Assembly: GCA_001972305.1 (NCBI GenBank)
Contig: BDDD01001479.1
Location: forward strand, 122,872 to 186,871
DNA length: 64,000 bases
Source of the DNA: Cephalotus follicularis
Lineage: Eukaryota > Streptophyta > Magnoliopsida > Oxalidales > Cephalotaceae
Direction: 5' to 3'
Position numbers and translations under genes: made by a program. The notes beneath the pieces are model-generated. The model was not told the DNA's origin. It made no database searches and saw nothing but the letters and a program-made list of their open reading frames with translations. Positions 12,396 through 24,564 of the stretch are shown here, piece after piece; the stretch's first letter is position 1, and every line of letters starts with the position of its first letter.

Positions 12396-12749
12396 TCAGT
12401 AAAAGGGAAGTTCATTTCAAGACATTTTTAAAAGTCATAAACACTTGAAATGTATATTTTCTAGTAAGTAGGAAATACTTTAAACAGTTAAGTAGTGGAA
12501 ATTGCTTTCCCAGTATGTTCAAAAATGTGCAATTATCCAATATATATTTTTGTACTCAAAACAGTGTTTTCCAAACTCATATATGTATTTCTAAATTAAT
12601 ATAATAATTTAGAAATCATCCACAGTTCATGACCAGTGAATAAACAGGCAGTAACAGTACATATGCGATGCATACAAATACTCTAATGCACCTTAACTGG
12701 AATCAGGATCGTTTCGTGTCATTGAAGTAAGAAAACCTCCAAATAGTAC

Positions 12750-13030
12750 AAGAAGGCATCGATGTCTATCCTTAGACGTTGATGTTTTTGTCCCTTAAGA
12801 GTCGACGCTCAACTCCTTAACGTCATCGCTTTCCACTATTCCGAAGACGTCGATATCCAACTTATACGCGTTGACGCTCAAGGTGTGGAACCTTAAACGC
12901 CAGCGTATTGCTTAAGGCGTCGACGCATTAAGGTAGGAACCTTAGGCGTCGACGTATAATACGTCAGTATCCATGTAGACAACCCAAAGGCATCAATGTT
13001 TCCCCAAAGGCGTCGATGTTTTCGAGCACA
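12750..13030. promoter_or_regulatory. GCGTCGACG-type motif array in the old LTR
   Basis: Repeated motifs with cores ATCGATG, GTTGAC and GTCGAC at about 12758, 12779, 12801, 12822, 12849 and 12870, again mostly 20-22 bases apart, with further copies to 13017. Several copies are CpG-decayed forms of one another. The function is unknown. Confidence 0.45.
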
Positions 13031-14091
13031 ATCATCTTATTCCTCACGACATGACAAAACAGTAACCTCTCCAACTCAACAACATGCAATCCAACATGCA
13101 TGAAGCCCGGAAAACTGACATGCAACATCATATTACACATCCAGTACAACATGGCATAAATTCAGTGACCAAAAACAGTTCAATTCACCATGAAAGCTAT
13201 GCACAAAAATCACTGTCCAGGCATGAATATTAAGCTCAAAATTACAATTATGGCTTCCCCTACCTCTGGCTTCAAGTTAGAAGCCGAAAGTCCACGACTT
13301 CTAGTACTCAATCAGTCCCTTTGAGCTCCTAGGTTCGACTTGAATGTTCCCAGGTTCGCTCCAGTAGTTGTTGTCTAGCCTTCAAGCTCTCCCTTGCTCA
13401 ACAATGGAGTTTGAGTTTTCTCTCTCTATCTTTTATACTTCCTTTCCCTCTCTGTGTCTCTCTCAACTATTTTGGCCTTCTCTTTCAGTAACAGATGAGA
13501 GGGATGAGAGGCGTCGACTTTATGTAGTTGTTATTTTGTTTTCTCTGCATGCTCTCACGATTTCTTCTCCTCTCTCTCTTGTACAACCTGGTGCAACAGG
13601 TGTCCCTTTATTCCTTCTCCCAGTTCATGCATGGTTAGAATGCCACTCCTATCTGCCTTTTTTTTGTTTCTGGCACTTCAGAGAATCTCGATGCATGATC
13701 AACACATCATAAAATGCATGTGAAGGTGCCTCAAGAGTGGCATGAAAAGGCCTCCATGCGACACGTAATTCTGTTAGCAGAAAACGTGTCTGATATTCGA
13801 CTCTAGGCGTCGACGTTTTGCAAAGGCGTCGAAATTTTTGGTCATTTCTTGTAATGGCGTCGACGCATTTCTTCCACGTCGACGTGCATGTGCATGGTTT
13901 ACGTGCGCGTCTTTAGCCCAAAATTTCAATACTTAAATCAAAGAACTCCTTTGAAATTCCTTTTTGAAATTTCAACCATTAAAAAGAGAAAACATCATCA
14001 AAATTAGGAATTTCATTATTCTCATTAATTTCGTGATAAGGTTACACCAAAAATTAAATTATTACAACGTGTGAAAATCTCGGGCGTTACA

Positions 14092-14348
14092 GCAGCCTAT
14101 GCTCAGCACCAAGAAGATTGGTAGGCTTAGCCATGCCTCCAAAAACATTCTCATTAGGGTAAAACATCCTAAGACAATATTCAAGCACTAATTCCAGATC
14201 CTCCGACCATTTCTTTGCCTCAAAAAACTTTGAACCAGCAGTAAGTATATATTACCTAACTTCTTATCATCAAACTTAATCACAGTCTTGTTAACCTTAG
14301 ATTTAAGCCCTAAAACATTATTGCAATCATCTCCAACATTACTCATAT
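14092..14348 (-). pseudogene. Unrecognised gene-like fragment between two LTR elements
   Basis: These 257 bases lie between the old LTR end at 14091 and the Ty3-B LTR start at 14349 and match no element part I know. The minus strand has codon-like, non-repetitive composition. One stretch encodes NNVLGLKSKVNKTVIKFDDK; another, in a different phase, encodes KKWSEDLELVLEY followed by ENVFGGMAKPTNLLGAEHR. The two coding-like stretches are separated by a short AT-rich segment, which could be decay or the relic of an exon junction. I do not recognise the family. It could be a host gene exon marooned by insertions, a gene piece captured by a transposon, or an unfamiliar transposon protein. Confidence 0.35.
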
Positions 14349-16249
14349 TGTAACGACCTGGATCCGAGCTCACTTTATGCTCAAAGCGAGCTACAGGGGT
14401 CGGGTACGTTACGTGGGGGTGAACCATTAATCATTAAATCATTTAGCTATTTAACGATCTGTTAACCTTCAACCATTTAAACCATCATTATGATTTATCA
14501 TATTCTATAACCTCAAAACATCAAAATATATTTACAACTTTAAACACTAAATTTCACAGGATCTATTTCATGATACTCCATAATCATTTAATCAATTACG
14601 ATCTAGCATGTTCAATAACTTCAGGGGATACATTTACATTTTTCAACATCATACTCATAATACTTTCATAATGACAATCCCTTCAGATACCTTACATTCG
14701 ATCATAACTTAACATATTACACAACGGAAATATAAACTTATAGCTTTGAAAGCAATGTACAAAACATCATAGCATAACATACTTCCTTTTCAACACTTCT
14801 TTTACGAACTTCCTCTAAAGCTCGTAATTCCACATTCGATCATTTCCTGGAAAATTTTAGTTGAAAATAAAAATAAACATTGACAGTAGTAAAAGAATTA
14901 TCGTACTAAAACAATATTGAAATTCATTTTCTGGTGTTTTTATAAAACCAGTACATTTCACATTCATTCATTTCTTTTCTGATCATATCTCACGAATCAG
15001 AAACATTTCATAAATAACTGAGGGGTTTTATAACCTTAAATAACCCAATAGAACCATTCTTCATCGGTGCATTATGCACTACCCGATTAATAACATTACG
15101 GCACATGCATGTCCAAGAGCACTCTCTTCTCTTTAATATTAATCTTTTACTAGATTAATCCACCCTGGATCGTAATCCAGTCGTTGTTCATCTCAGTTTG
15201 TTGCATTTTCTCATTTCGTAAAAATAATCATTTCTTGATACGTTGAGTGATCAGCTCAAAGTATTCAAAAAATAATTTTGTATAACATTTTCTAGAATTT
15301 ATATTTCAAATGGGAATATTATAAAATAGTAAAATAGAATTTCGTTAAGAAATTGGCAGCAATTCAACATAGAATTTAAGAAATTTACAGAAATTTAATA
15401 TAAACATTTACCACGAATATTGTTAGAAATTTAAAATACAGGAACATAACAATTGTAAAGATATATAAAATTAAATCATTTAAATATCGAGCATAAAATT
15501 GCTTAATTGAAATATTAAATAAAAATTAACTTCCTCCACTCTGTCAGACGGATATACCGATCATGTCGATGGGAAAGTTAAATTAAATTGAGTTGAATTT
15601 CCTTACTAAGAAAAATACTTTAAAAGAATGAGTAGGAATTCCTTACTGTAAAATATCACAATAAAACAGAATATTGGATACATTAGGAAATAAAATATTT
15701 TGGAAAAGTGGGTAAAAAATCCTTACCTTGCTTTAATCTTCTCCCCTTCTTTTCTACACTGAAGTAATTTCAACTGAACTTCCTCTCTCTTTTCTCCTCT
15801 TTCTCTCTTCCTCTTCCCTTTCTCTCCTCTTTCTCTCTTTCTCTCATGCTCTTCTTGCTGTCAATCTGCCGAAATTACCTCTCTATTTATAGGGAGAGCT
15901 TCAGCCGCCCAACGTCACTCTTCTTCGTTAAAAAAAAGACATGTGGCAATTTTTATTGAAGGCGGTTAAAATTTTTACCGCCTTCCACCTGTTACTTGCC
16001 ACGCGTCCGTTTTTAATATTATTAACGCGCTAATAGATAAAAGACACCTACATTTTTGAGGAATATTCCTTAAGCGTCGGAGGTTAAGCGCTAAGCGTCG
16101 CCACTTTAGCCTAAAGCGCTGCCGATTAGACCACGAAGCGCCGCCGGTTAGACGCATGAACAAAGAAAATGGGCTTTAACTGTCGACAAAAATGTTTAAA
16201 AGCGTCGGTGTTTTTTTGGCTAAAACGTTTATCTTGGAATTAGTCGACA

Positions 16250-17108
16250 TGTCACATCCCGTTTCCATAAAATGTAGACAACATATAAAGTGGTACGGCA
16301 ATCAACATAAAAGTCCGGCTTATGCAAAATTTCCATAAATTTAAAACTTTTCAAATCCATTAACAACTTGCGGAAGCATCAAATATAAGCCGAACACATC
16401 ACGCATCCCATACTACGTGATGCCCGATAAATCAAACGTAACTGTTGATCGCCCATGTAATATCCCGTTTTCTGTGTTAACATGTTTATATGTTTATTGT
16501 TTGGCATCGTACCATGTTTGACTTATGCTATGTTTTGTTGACCCATTTGATTTTTGGTTTGAATTCCTGTGAGTTTTGTTTTCTGGGCACAAGGCGCCGA
16601 CTCCTTCCTTTGAGACGTCGACTCCTTGGCGGCTGGATGAGAGGTCGACGCCTATATGTGTGTTTTGATGCGTCTTGTATTTAAAGGCTTGGCAGTCGAC
16701 GCCTTAAGCAACCTGTCGACGCCTTGATCGGGTTTCCATATTAGTTTGGTCGGTGACAACGTTTTTGGAAGGCTGATTTCTTGCCTTTTCTGGTTATTCG
16801 TTTTTCCTTAAGTGTTAAGACGCGTTTTGTTAATATAGTAATATCCTAATCTGTTGATTTTAGCCATTAAACACCGAATCTTGCAATTAAACCAGACTCA
16901 CAAAGGAGTCGACGTCTTTCCAAAAGACGTCGATGTCTTTTGGCCAAAACAGCGCCGTTTCAAGCTTTACATACACATTCCATTTCTTAGTCCATAGCTA
17001 GGGTTTGCAAGCATCTTTCAAGCCAAAACTCAACATTCTCATTAAATCAAGTTTAATGATTACATCATAAATGGAAATATTACATCCAAGAAAATACCGG
17101 GCGTTACA
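16250..17108. mobile_element. Small LTR-type insertion within the Ty3-B1 LTR
   Basis: An 859-base insertion starting TGTCACATCCCG and ending CGGGCGTTACA, flanked by the duplication CGACA at 16245-16249 and 17109-17113. The same LTR without this insertion is visible in reverse near 53030-53060. An internal TGTAATATCCCG at 16456 looks like a second LTR start, so the piece may be a recombinant of two related LTRs. Its right edge read backwards (TGTAACGCCCGG) resembles the old LTR ending at 14091, so both may belong to one gypsy family. There is no coding content. Confidence 0.82.
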
Positions 17109-17147
17109 CGACACTTAAGGAATTTCACCGCATAACCAAGGCAAACT

Positions 17148-17212
17148 GTCGATGCTTTAAAATAGGCTGTCGACGCTTTATAAACTGTCGACGCTTATTC
17201 TTGGCAGTCGAC
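17148..17212. promoter_or_regulatory. Phased TGTCGACGCTT motifs in Ty3-B LTR
   Basis: GTCGA(C/T)G occurs at 17148, 17169, 17187 and 17207, steps of 21, 18 and 20 bases, each followed by CTTT or CTTA. The homologous array in the relative's LTR is at 52928-52992. Confidence 0.45.
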
Positions 17213-17371
17213 GCTTTCAACGTTGCAAAACATACGCCAAACGTTTTCTCACACACATTACAAGCCATAGAACAACCATATAACAATGATTTCAACAAAA
17301 TTTCCGGTCCAAAACAAATAGCCAAATAAAATTTTCTTCCGGGGGCACCGCTGTTTGGGCAGTGGGACCCC

Positions 17372-17397
17372 CCGTTCGCTCACCGGGGAGCGAAACC
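17372..17397. other. GC-rich hairpin in Ty3-B1 LTR
   Basis: TTCGCTC (17375-17381) and GAGCGAA (17388-17394) form a perfect 7-base stem with a 6-base loop, within a strongly GC-rich block (17340-17412) that stands out from the AT-rich surroundings. A related block exists near 52740-52785, but there the stem is not maintained. It could affect transcript ends or reverse transcription; that is inference. Confidence 0.5.
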
Positions 17398-17510
17398 CCC
17401 GAACCCCCCGAGTGTTAGGGTCATATTACAGGCCCCATAAAATATTTTCCAATCTTAACAATGGCAATCGTATTTCCATATAACTTTAACAAAATTTTCC
17501 AGTCATTACA

Positions 17511-17525
17511 TTCTACCCTCCTTAT
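17511..17525 (-). other. Polypurine tract of Ty3-B1
   Basis: Minus strand AAGGAGGGTAGAA directly next to the LTR edge; the identical tract precedes the 3' LTR of the plus-strand relative at 59891-59904. Confidence 0.85.
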
Positions 17526-19702
17526 AAAATTTTGTCCTCAAAATTTGTTACACATCAGACTAAAAAAGGTGAGGGTATTCCCTTCTCAATGTTTCTTCCA
17601 ATTCCCAGGTAGCTTCTTCAACTCCATAATTTCTCCATGACACTTTTACTAAGGGAATTGTCTTGGTCCTTAGAATTTGCTCTTTATGATCCAGAATTTC
17701 CATTGGTTGTTCATCATATGACAAGTCTTCATGTACTTGAATCGGTTCAGTTCTTAGAACATGAGAAGGGTTGGCCATATACTTTCAGAGTAGTGATACA
17801 TGGAACACATTGTGAACGTGAGATAGACTTGGTGGCAAAGCAAGCCTATATGCAACTTCTCCTATCCTTTCCAAAATCTCATAGGGACCAATGTATCAAG
17901 GACTAACCTTTCCCTTCTTACCAAACCGCATCACTCCTTTTCATGGTGATACCTTGAGAAAAACGTGATCTGCCACCTCAAAATGTAGCTCTCTCCGCCT
18001 TTTATCTGCATAGCTCTTCTGTCTACTTTGGGCTGTTAAGAGGCATTTCTGAATTAGTTTCGCTTTCTCAGTAGTTATTTGTACCATTTCTGGTCCCGAT
18101 AACTTCCGTTCTCCTATCTCTTCCCAACAAATAGGTGTTTGACACCTTCGTCCGTAAAGTGCTTTGAAAGGTGCCATCTGTATGCTGGCTTGGAAGCTAT
18201 TGTTGTAAGCAAACTCAATCAGAGTGACATGATGTTCCCAGTTTCCTTGGAAATCTATAATACAAGCACGTAGCATGTCTTCCAATGTTTGAATGGTTTG
18301 TTCCGATTGTCCATCTGTCTGCGGGTGGTACGCCATACTAAAGTTCAACCTTGTACCCAAAGCATCTTGTAAACTCTTCCAAAAGCGTGATGTGAAGTGA
18401 GGGTCTCGATCAGAAATGATCGATACTAGTACACCATGTAATCTAATGATCTCCTGTTCATATACCCTTGCCAATTGACTCAATGAATGACTATCCTTGA
18501 TCGGTAGAAAATGAGCTGACTTTGTTGATCGATCCACAACTACCCATATTGCATTATTCCCTTTTACTGACCTTGGAAGTCCGGTTACAAAGTCCATGCT
18601 GATATGCTCCCACTTCCATTCAGGTATGGGAAGTGACTGTAGAGTGCCTTTTGGCACTTGATGCTCAGCTTTTACTCGTTGACATACAAGACATCTTGAC
18701 ACAAAGTCCGCAATTTCTCTTTTCATATTATTCCACAAAAATAGATCTCGCAGATCCCTATACATCTTTGTACTTCCAGGGTGGACTGAGAAATTTGAAC
18801 TATCTGCTTTCGTCATTAGTTCGTCTTTCAATTCTGCCTTAGCTGGAATGCATAATCTTGTTTTGTATCTCAATACGCCATCGACTCCTATGTTAAAACG
18901 TGATACTTTTCCATTCCGCACTTGGTCCACTATCTCTTTGAGTTCTAAGTCCTCCAGCTGACATTGTTTTATTCTTTCCACTAGAGAAGGTTGAGCTATG
19001 ACTTGAGATAAGGAAGCTCCTTCTCCTGGTCTTTTCCCTTCCAAATTCATCCTTTGGAAATCTCTTATCAATTCATTCTGCGAGGTGATCATAATTTCCA
19101 AGTTCCGCATGCTCTTCCGACTCAGGGCATCTTCCACGACATTTGCCTTTCCTGGATGGTACTGAATAGTACAATTGTAATCCTTGATAAGTTCTAACCA
19201 TCGGTGAAGATTTCACACTTCTCTCCATAAAGATAGTGCCTCCAAATCTTCAACGCAAAAATAACTGGAGCCAATTCTAAATTATGGGTAGGATAGTTCT
19301 GCTCATGTGCTTTAAGCTGTATGGAAGCATAGGCGATCACTTTTCCTTGTTGCATCAGCACGCAACCCAACCCTTTGTGAGATGCATCACTGTACACCAC
19401 AAAACTTTCTGATTCCATTGGCAAGGCTAATATTGGAGCATTCATCAATCTTTTCTTCAATTCTAAGAGACTCTTCTCGCATTGGTCAGACCACTCGAAC
19501 TTTACATTTTTCTGCGTCAATCTTGTGAGTGGGTTCGCAATGCGAGAGAAATTTTCAACAAACCTTCGATAATAGCCTGCCAGTCCAAGAAAACTCCTTA
19601 TCTCGGCTACAAAGGTCGGTCTCTGCCATTCTCTTATTGCCTCCATTTCTGCGGGATCTACCGATACACCTTCTCTTGTGATCACGTGTCCTAGAAAGGA
19701 TA

Positions 19703-22113
19703 TGTAACACCCCCGATTCGGAACCGGGATCACTCACGATTGGGGATCAGTGTGTCACACAAACTGAACTAAAAACATATCAAAGATATTAATCTTGATC
19801 ATCATCAATACGTGGTGGTTCTAAAAATCTGAAAACATGTATCATCATGGAACATAAACTGAATCTGAAACATAATCTGAAAACTCTATCATAAACCAAA
19901 ACGTCATAATCCAAAAATCACAATAACTGGCCTATACACGACCATAACACTAATAAGAACATAACCGGATCAAACTCCTAGATGATCCTCTGACATAGGG
20001 TAACTCTCTCATCACACTTGCCCATGCTGTACCTGAAAACCTGCCGCATGGAAAACAAAAGCGCTGCTGAGCAAACTTCAGTACGGATATAGAATCATAA
20101 AATAGTTTACGAACAGTTTATGAAACAAACCAATTACGAAACAACATAAATACGAATCAAAACAGATACGAATCAAAACAGAACAGTTTACGAATCATAA
20201 CAGAACGAAACAAAACTGTATCCGAAATAAACAGTTTACCAAAATGAAACAGTATCCGAAACAAAACAATCTCATGCTCGATACAGCATTTGAAACAAGC
20301 ACGATACAATACAAAATATTTTACAAAACGAAACGCTTTACGAAACAGAATAGAACATTTTGCGGACCAAAAGAAAATAGTTTCGGAACAGTACGTAACA
20401 AACAGATTACGGAAAAAAACAAAACATTAAACGATAAACGATAATTTGAAAGCAGTAAGATTTCAAATCAAAACCCGAAACGTAACAACGTTCATAAAAT
20501 CCAAAGGAACATACTTATAAAACTGGGTTTATTTCAAATAAGTTGGATAGCCCAAGAATGACAAGATCTGTACTTCCAAAACAAAACTGAATTTATTACG
20601 ATCAAATAAAAAAGATAGCCAAAGAAGAAAAGCATCCGTACTTTATTTCCGAAACATATCATAAAACATAACAAAGTCTATAAAACGAGAACATAACATA
20701 AAACTGATTTTAGTTCGATCATCAGATAGCCAAGGAACGATAGAAATCCGTACAATAGAAAACATATCCGACTTTATTTCAATAAAACCGGCAGAGAAAT
20801 CCAAAGCAAAGATAATCCGTACAATAACGGAAGATAAAAACTAAAATTTATTCTTTAACAAAGCAGTAGGAGGGTATCAAAGAAACGAAGATTCGTACCT
20901 CAATGCAATCACCAAAACAACCTCGAGAATATGTATCGAGACTTCTCTAAACCACTCATCGGTTGTTGCAAACATCTAACAGAAATAAAATCGTTCTCAT
21001 AAGGACTCGAAATAAAATCAAACCTCGAACACTGATCATAACCATATAACATAATGATAGGTTTATTAAGTCCAATTCTTAGAAGTCTCATCTAAACATC
21101 ATTTCGAATTTGCTAACGTAAATCCAATTTGTCTAATTCATCCAATTTCAAATCATAGTACTAGTTCAACTCATAATATCGTAAAACGATTACATAAATA
21201 CATAATTCAACTAAAAACAGAATGTAACGGAGCAGGGTTCAGAGTTTACCGAAAGCAGTCGAAACAGCGCACAGAGCCATAATTACATCACGGAACTAGA
21301 GCGGATCACACCTATGCGAAGAGCGGAGTCAGAAACTGTCCAAAAAAATTTCTCGTCGGAGGGTCGCCGGCGAGTGTCTGTCAGGCGTTGCCGGTCAGTA
21401 GCCGTGAGGGTCCGATCTGGACCGTTTGAGGCCGGTGATGTCATATCTGGGGCGCGTTTGCCGTGAAACCACTGCGTTTGGCCGGAACAGAAGCTTTTGA
21501 CCGCGGCTTGACTTGCGTCAATCTGGTTTTTCGACGTCGTCAAGGGTCGAGGCCGGTCGGGTTCGCTTCCTCTCATCGCCAGGATGCCGAATATGTGGTT
21601 GCCACTTCGTGCCGATCACCAGAATGGGAGAATCAACGCCAAACAGGTCCGAGAGAGAGAAGTCGTCGCGCACGCCGATGGAGACGTCGGCCGGTGCAGG
21701 GGTTGGGACCGGTGGACTCAGGGCGTCATGGGGGTTTGACCAGTGTCTTTGCTGGTACCATATCGGTACCGACGGTGACGACATCAGGTGAGAGGGGAGT
21801 GAGAACGAGAGAGATGGCCGGGAGAGAGAGAGAGAGAGAGTGGGAGAGAAACAATTTTGAACATAAAATTGGGTTTTTGATAATTAAAATGCTGAAAATG
21901 GGTTTTTAACACATAAGTAAAAAGCCAAAAATTATGTTTTATTCATACACATAATATCAAAACCCATTGGGCTAAGACCAAAACCCGCTTAGCCTAGCCA
22001 AAAGCAAAACAAACTGAAAAACGGGCAGTCCACAAACCGGAAAAAAAAATGACAGCCCATACGAAACATATCGAAAAGCCCAAAAATTCTATACGAAAAA
22101 ACGGGATATTACA
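19703..22113 (-). mobile_element. Solo LTR of a third gypsy family inside Ty3-B1
   Basis: A 2,411-base piece with TGTAACACCCCCG and GATATTACA edges and the 5-base duplication GGATA at 19698-19702 and 22114-22118. It is distantly related to the Ty3-A LTR: most sequence differs, but the block around 20000-20090, with the CTGA...TCAG stem-loop, is clearly shared. It contains a GC-rich, CpG-rich stretch at 21290-21790 and a GA microsatellite. Overlapping open frames on both strands in the GC-rich part look like composition effects; none resembles a known protein. Minus orientation is inferred from the Ty3-A match. Confidence 0.93.
21818..21844. repeat. GA microsatellite
   Basis: Eleven or so GA units at the downstream edge of the GC-rich stretch of the solo LTR. 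GAGA runs are common in plant 5' leader sequences; here the run would be CT on the element's strand. Confidence 0.85.
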
Positions 22114-23384
22114 GGATACCTCCTCTATCCAAAACTGACATTTGCTGAACTTAGCATAGAGCCGTTCCTTCCGTAGTGTTTGCGACACACAGGTTAAATG
22201 CTCCTCTCGACTCTTTGAGTATACTAGTATGTCATCGATGAAGACTATCACGAACTGATCCAAATATTCACTGAATACTTACTTAATCAAACTCATAAAT
22301 ACTGCTGGAGCATTCGTCAATCCAAATGACATTACCAAAAACTCATAGTGTCCATATCTTATTCGAAAGGCAGTTTTTGGTATATCATCTTTCTTGACCT
22401 TTACTTGATGATAACCCGATCGAATATCAATCTTTGAGAAGTATCGAGCGTTCTTGAGCTGGTCAAACAAGTCGTCAATCCTTGGTAGTGGGTACTTGTT
22501 CTTAATGGTGAGTTGATTCAGCTCTTGGTAATCTATGCAGAGTCTCATCGTTCCATCCTTCTTCTTTACGAACAGTACCGGTGCACCCCATGGTGATACA
22601 CTCGGTCTGATGAAACCCTTGTCAAGATAGTCTTGTAGTTGAGCCTTCAATTCTTTCAGCTCATCTGGGGCCATTCGGAAAGGACTCTTCGAGATAGGAG
22701 TTGTTCCCAGCGCCACATCAATGGTAAACTCCACTTCTCGGTCCGGTGGAATACCAGGTAGATCTTCAGGAAATACATCCATAAATTCTTTCACAATATG
22801 AACATCTTCAATTCTCATCTTTTCTTCCTTGGTGTCCACTACATATGCGAGATAACCTTCGCAACCGTTTTTCAAAAGTCGCTTGGCTTGCGTCGATGAT
22901 ATGATCCTTGGGGATTTACTAATTCTCGGGCTTTGAAAGATAAACTCGGGTTGGTCAGGTATAGCAAACCTCACTTCCTTCTTAAAACAGTCAACACTAG
23001 CATGATTTGCTGAGAGCCAATCCATGCCTAGTATTATGTCGAAGTTCAGGATTGCTAGAGGTATTAGGCCTACTAGCAACTTCCTATCATAAAGTTCTAG
23101 TTCACTAGACTTATATACTTTATCTGCCATCAAAGTGTTACCACTTGGTGTTTCAACAGCTAAACCTATCTCCAGTTCTTGTTATGGGGTACTTAAATAT
23201 CGTACAAATGATAAAGACACAAACGAATGCTTCACTCCCGTATCAAACCATATATGAGCAATTTTAGAGCATACGGGAAAAGTACCTATTACCATATCGT
23301 TGGGATTTTCTGTCTTATCAGCCGTCATAGCATATGTTCTGGCTGGCGCTTTCTGCTGCTGGGCTTCGCTTCCTCCTTGCCCTC

Positions 23385-24362
23385 TCATCTTTTGTTGGGT
23401 GCATTGTTTAGATATGTGCCCTTCCTGACCACAATTATAACATTTGATTGGTCGTTGAGCCTGATTCTGTCCTTGCCGACACTTCCAGATTTGATGTCCT
23501 TGCTTTCCACACTTATAACAAACTCCCTTTCCAAATAGGCATTCCCCACGATGGGTCTTTCCACACTACTGGCATGGTTTATGGTCTTTTCCCCCATCAT
23601 ACCTTCCTTTCTTGTTACTATTACCAGAGGATCTCCAGCCTTCCTCTTTCCTTGTCCCTGTTCTGACCTCTTCTGTTGATACTTTTGATTGTCTATTTCT
23701 ATTCTCAATGCACATATCAAAACAGCCTCATAGGTTTGCAAATCTTGTGCTATCAACAACCTTCGTATATGTGGTTTCAGACCCTGGAAAAATCGATTTG
23801 CCCTTCTCTCTTTAGTTACTACCATATGATCCACATATCGAGATAATCTCGCGAAGTTTGCCTCGTATTAGGCTACGGTTTCTGATTCGGCTTGCTCCAA
23901 ATGAAGGAAGTCTTCCTCCATCTTATCTTTCATTGTTTGCGGAAAATATTTGTCCATGAATAATTCCTTAAACCTTTCCCACGTCATCGCCTCTATTTCC
24001 CGACGTGTCTTCGTCCTTTCGATCATATCCCACCATTTATTTTCCTCTCCTTATAATTTGTATATTGAAAATTCCATCTTCTGATGGTCTGTACAATCCA
24101 CTACTCGGAAAATTTTCTCATTTCCTTGGATCCATGCTTTGAACTCGAAAGGATCTGTTGCTTCCGAAAAGGTTTTAGGATTATGTCTTGCAAATTGCTC
24201 CAGGGTTGGCCTTGTTGGCAAAGGCGCTCGATTATTATTACCATTGTTATTGGCAATAACCTGAGCCAATTGACTTAACACTGCGCTTAGCGAGTTATTT
24301 TCTCCATTCTCTTGTGCATTCTCGTTTCTCCTCTGATCGCGGCCTCTTCTTGCGTTAACCAT
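23385..24362 (-). pseudogene. gag region of Ty3-B1
   Basis: The start at 24362 (MVNARRGRDQRRN) matches the gag start of the plus-strand relative at 55398 (MANTRKGRGQRRN). It continues through NNGNNNRAPLPTRPTLEQFARHNP and FEFKAWIQGNEKIFRVVDCT, then a gag core with RRANRFFQGLKPHIRRLL near 23800, and Cys-rich zinc-knuckle sequence towards 23400. This is the usual order for plant chromovirus gag. It is broken in a few places. Confidence 0.88.
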
Positions 24363-24564
24363 CTAGTTAGCTTACAAAGTTAGTTCTTAATTTTTAGACA
24401 ATTCTACTTAGTTAAGCAAAACAATTAAATCCTAGTACTCAATATCTTACAAGAAACTAACATGTCTTATTTATTTCACATTTTATACATATCTTATCAT
24501 CTTATATTACTTTTATGCATATCTTACATTTCTACATATAATATATCAAGCTTTTTTTTTCTCT

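Larger units (their letters stand above)
1..14091 (-). mobile_element. Old LTR (or element) remnant interrupted by two gypsy insertions
   Basis: Three pieces (1-355, 9477-9647, 12396-14091) join up once the two inserted elements, each with its own target duplication, are removed. The right edge at 14091 reads, on the minus strand, TGTAACGCCCGAG, a typical 5' end of a Ty3/gypsy LTR. The left end lies outside the window. Within 13360-13620 the minus strand is purine-rich and the plus strand has TCTCTC runs, as expected for an LTR leader. Repeated GCGTCGACG-type motifs occur at 12750-13030 and 13800-13880. No coding region is recognisable. It predates both insertions. It could be a solo LTR or one end of a larger element; the sequence does not decide. 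Confidence 0.6.
14349..17510 (-). repeat. 3' LTR of Ty3-B1 with a nested insertion
   Basis: TGTAACGACCTGGATCC at the left edge, CAGTCATTACA at the right. Without the nested 16250-17108 piece and one copy of its target duplication it is about 2.3 kb. Its first 1.5 kb matches 25091-25849; its far end matches the LTR of the plus-strand relative at 52643 in reverse. It contains a GC-rich hairpin block at 17340-17412 and phased GTCGAC motifs at 17148-17212. Confidence 0.9.
17560..23290 (-). pseudogene. pol region of Ty3-B1, split by a nested solo LTR
   Basis: Minus-strand pol. The protease region (FDTGVKHSF) lies near 23250; RT begins near 22700 ([20 protein letters not shown], then [17 protein letters not shown]); the F-I-D-D motif is near 22235. 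The nested solo LTR 19703-22113 interrupts the gene after the RT palm. RNase H ([15 protein letters not shown]) is near 19400; integrase shows HPGSTKMYRDL and CLVCQRVK, then [21 protein letters not shown] and TIQTLEDML between about 18810 and 18290, covering the zinc-binding and D-D-E parts; the tail ends WRNYGVEEATWE near 17610, chromodomain-like. Besides the insertion it is broken several times. Confidence 0.92.

Noticed and set aside
13368-13712. 114-residue frame in the old LTR
   Set aside because: It starts in pyrimidine-rich leader-type sequence and lies against the LTR's sense; no protein family is recognisable.
17340-17412. Rho-independent bacterial-type terminator
   Set aside because: The hairpin is GC-rich, but the setting is a eukaryotic LTR with no T tract following and no bacterial gene context.
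21463-21909. 148-residue open frame and three overlapping ones on both strands in the GC-rich block
   Set aside because: GC-rich sequence yields few stops in any frame; no domain or motif is visible and the block lies within a solo LTR.
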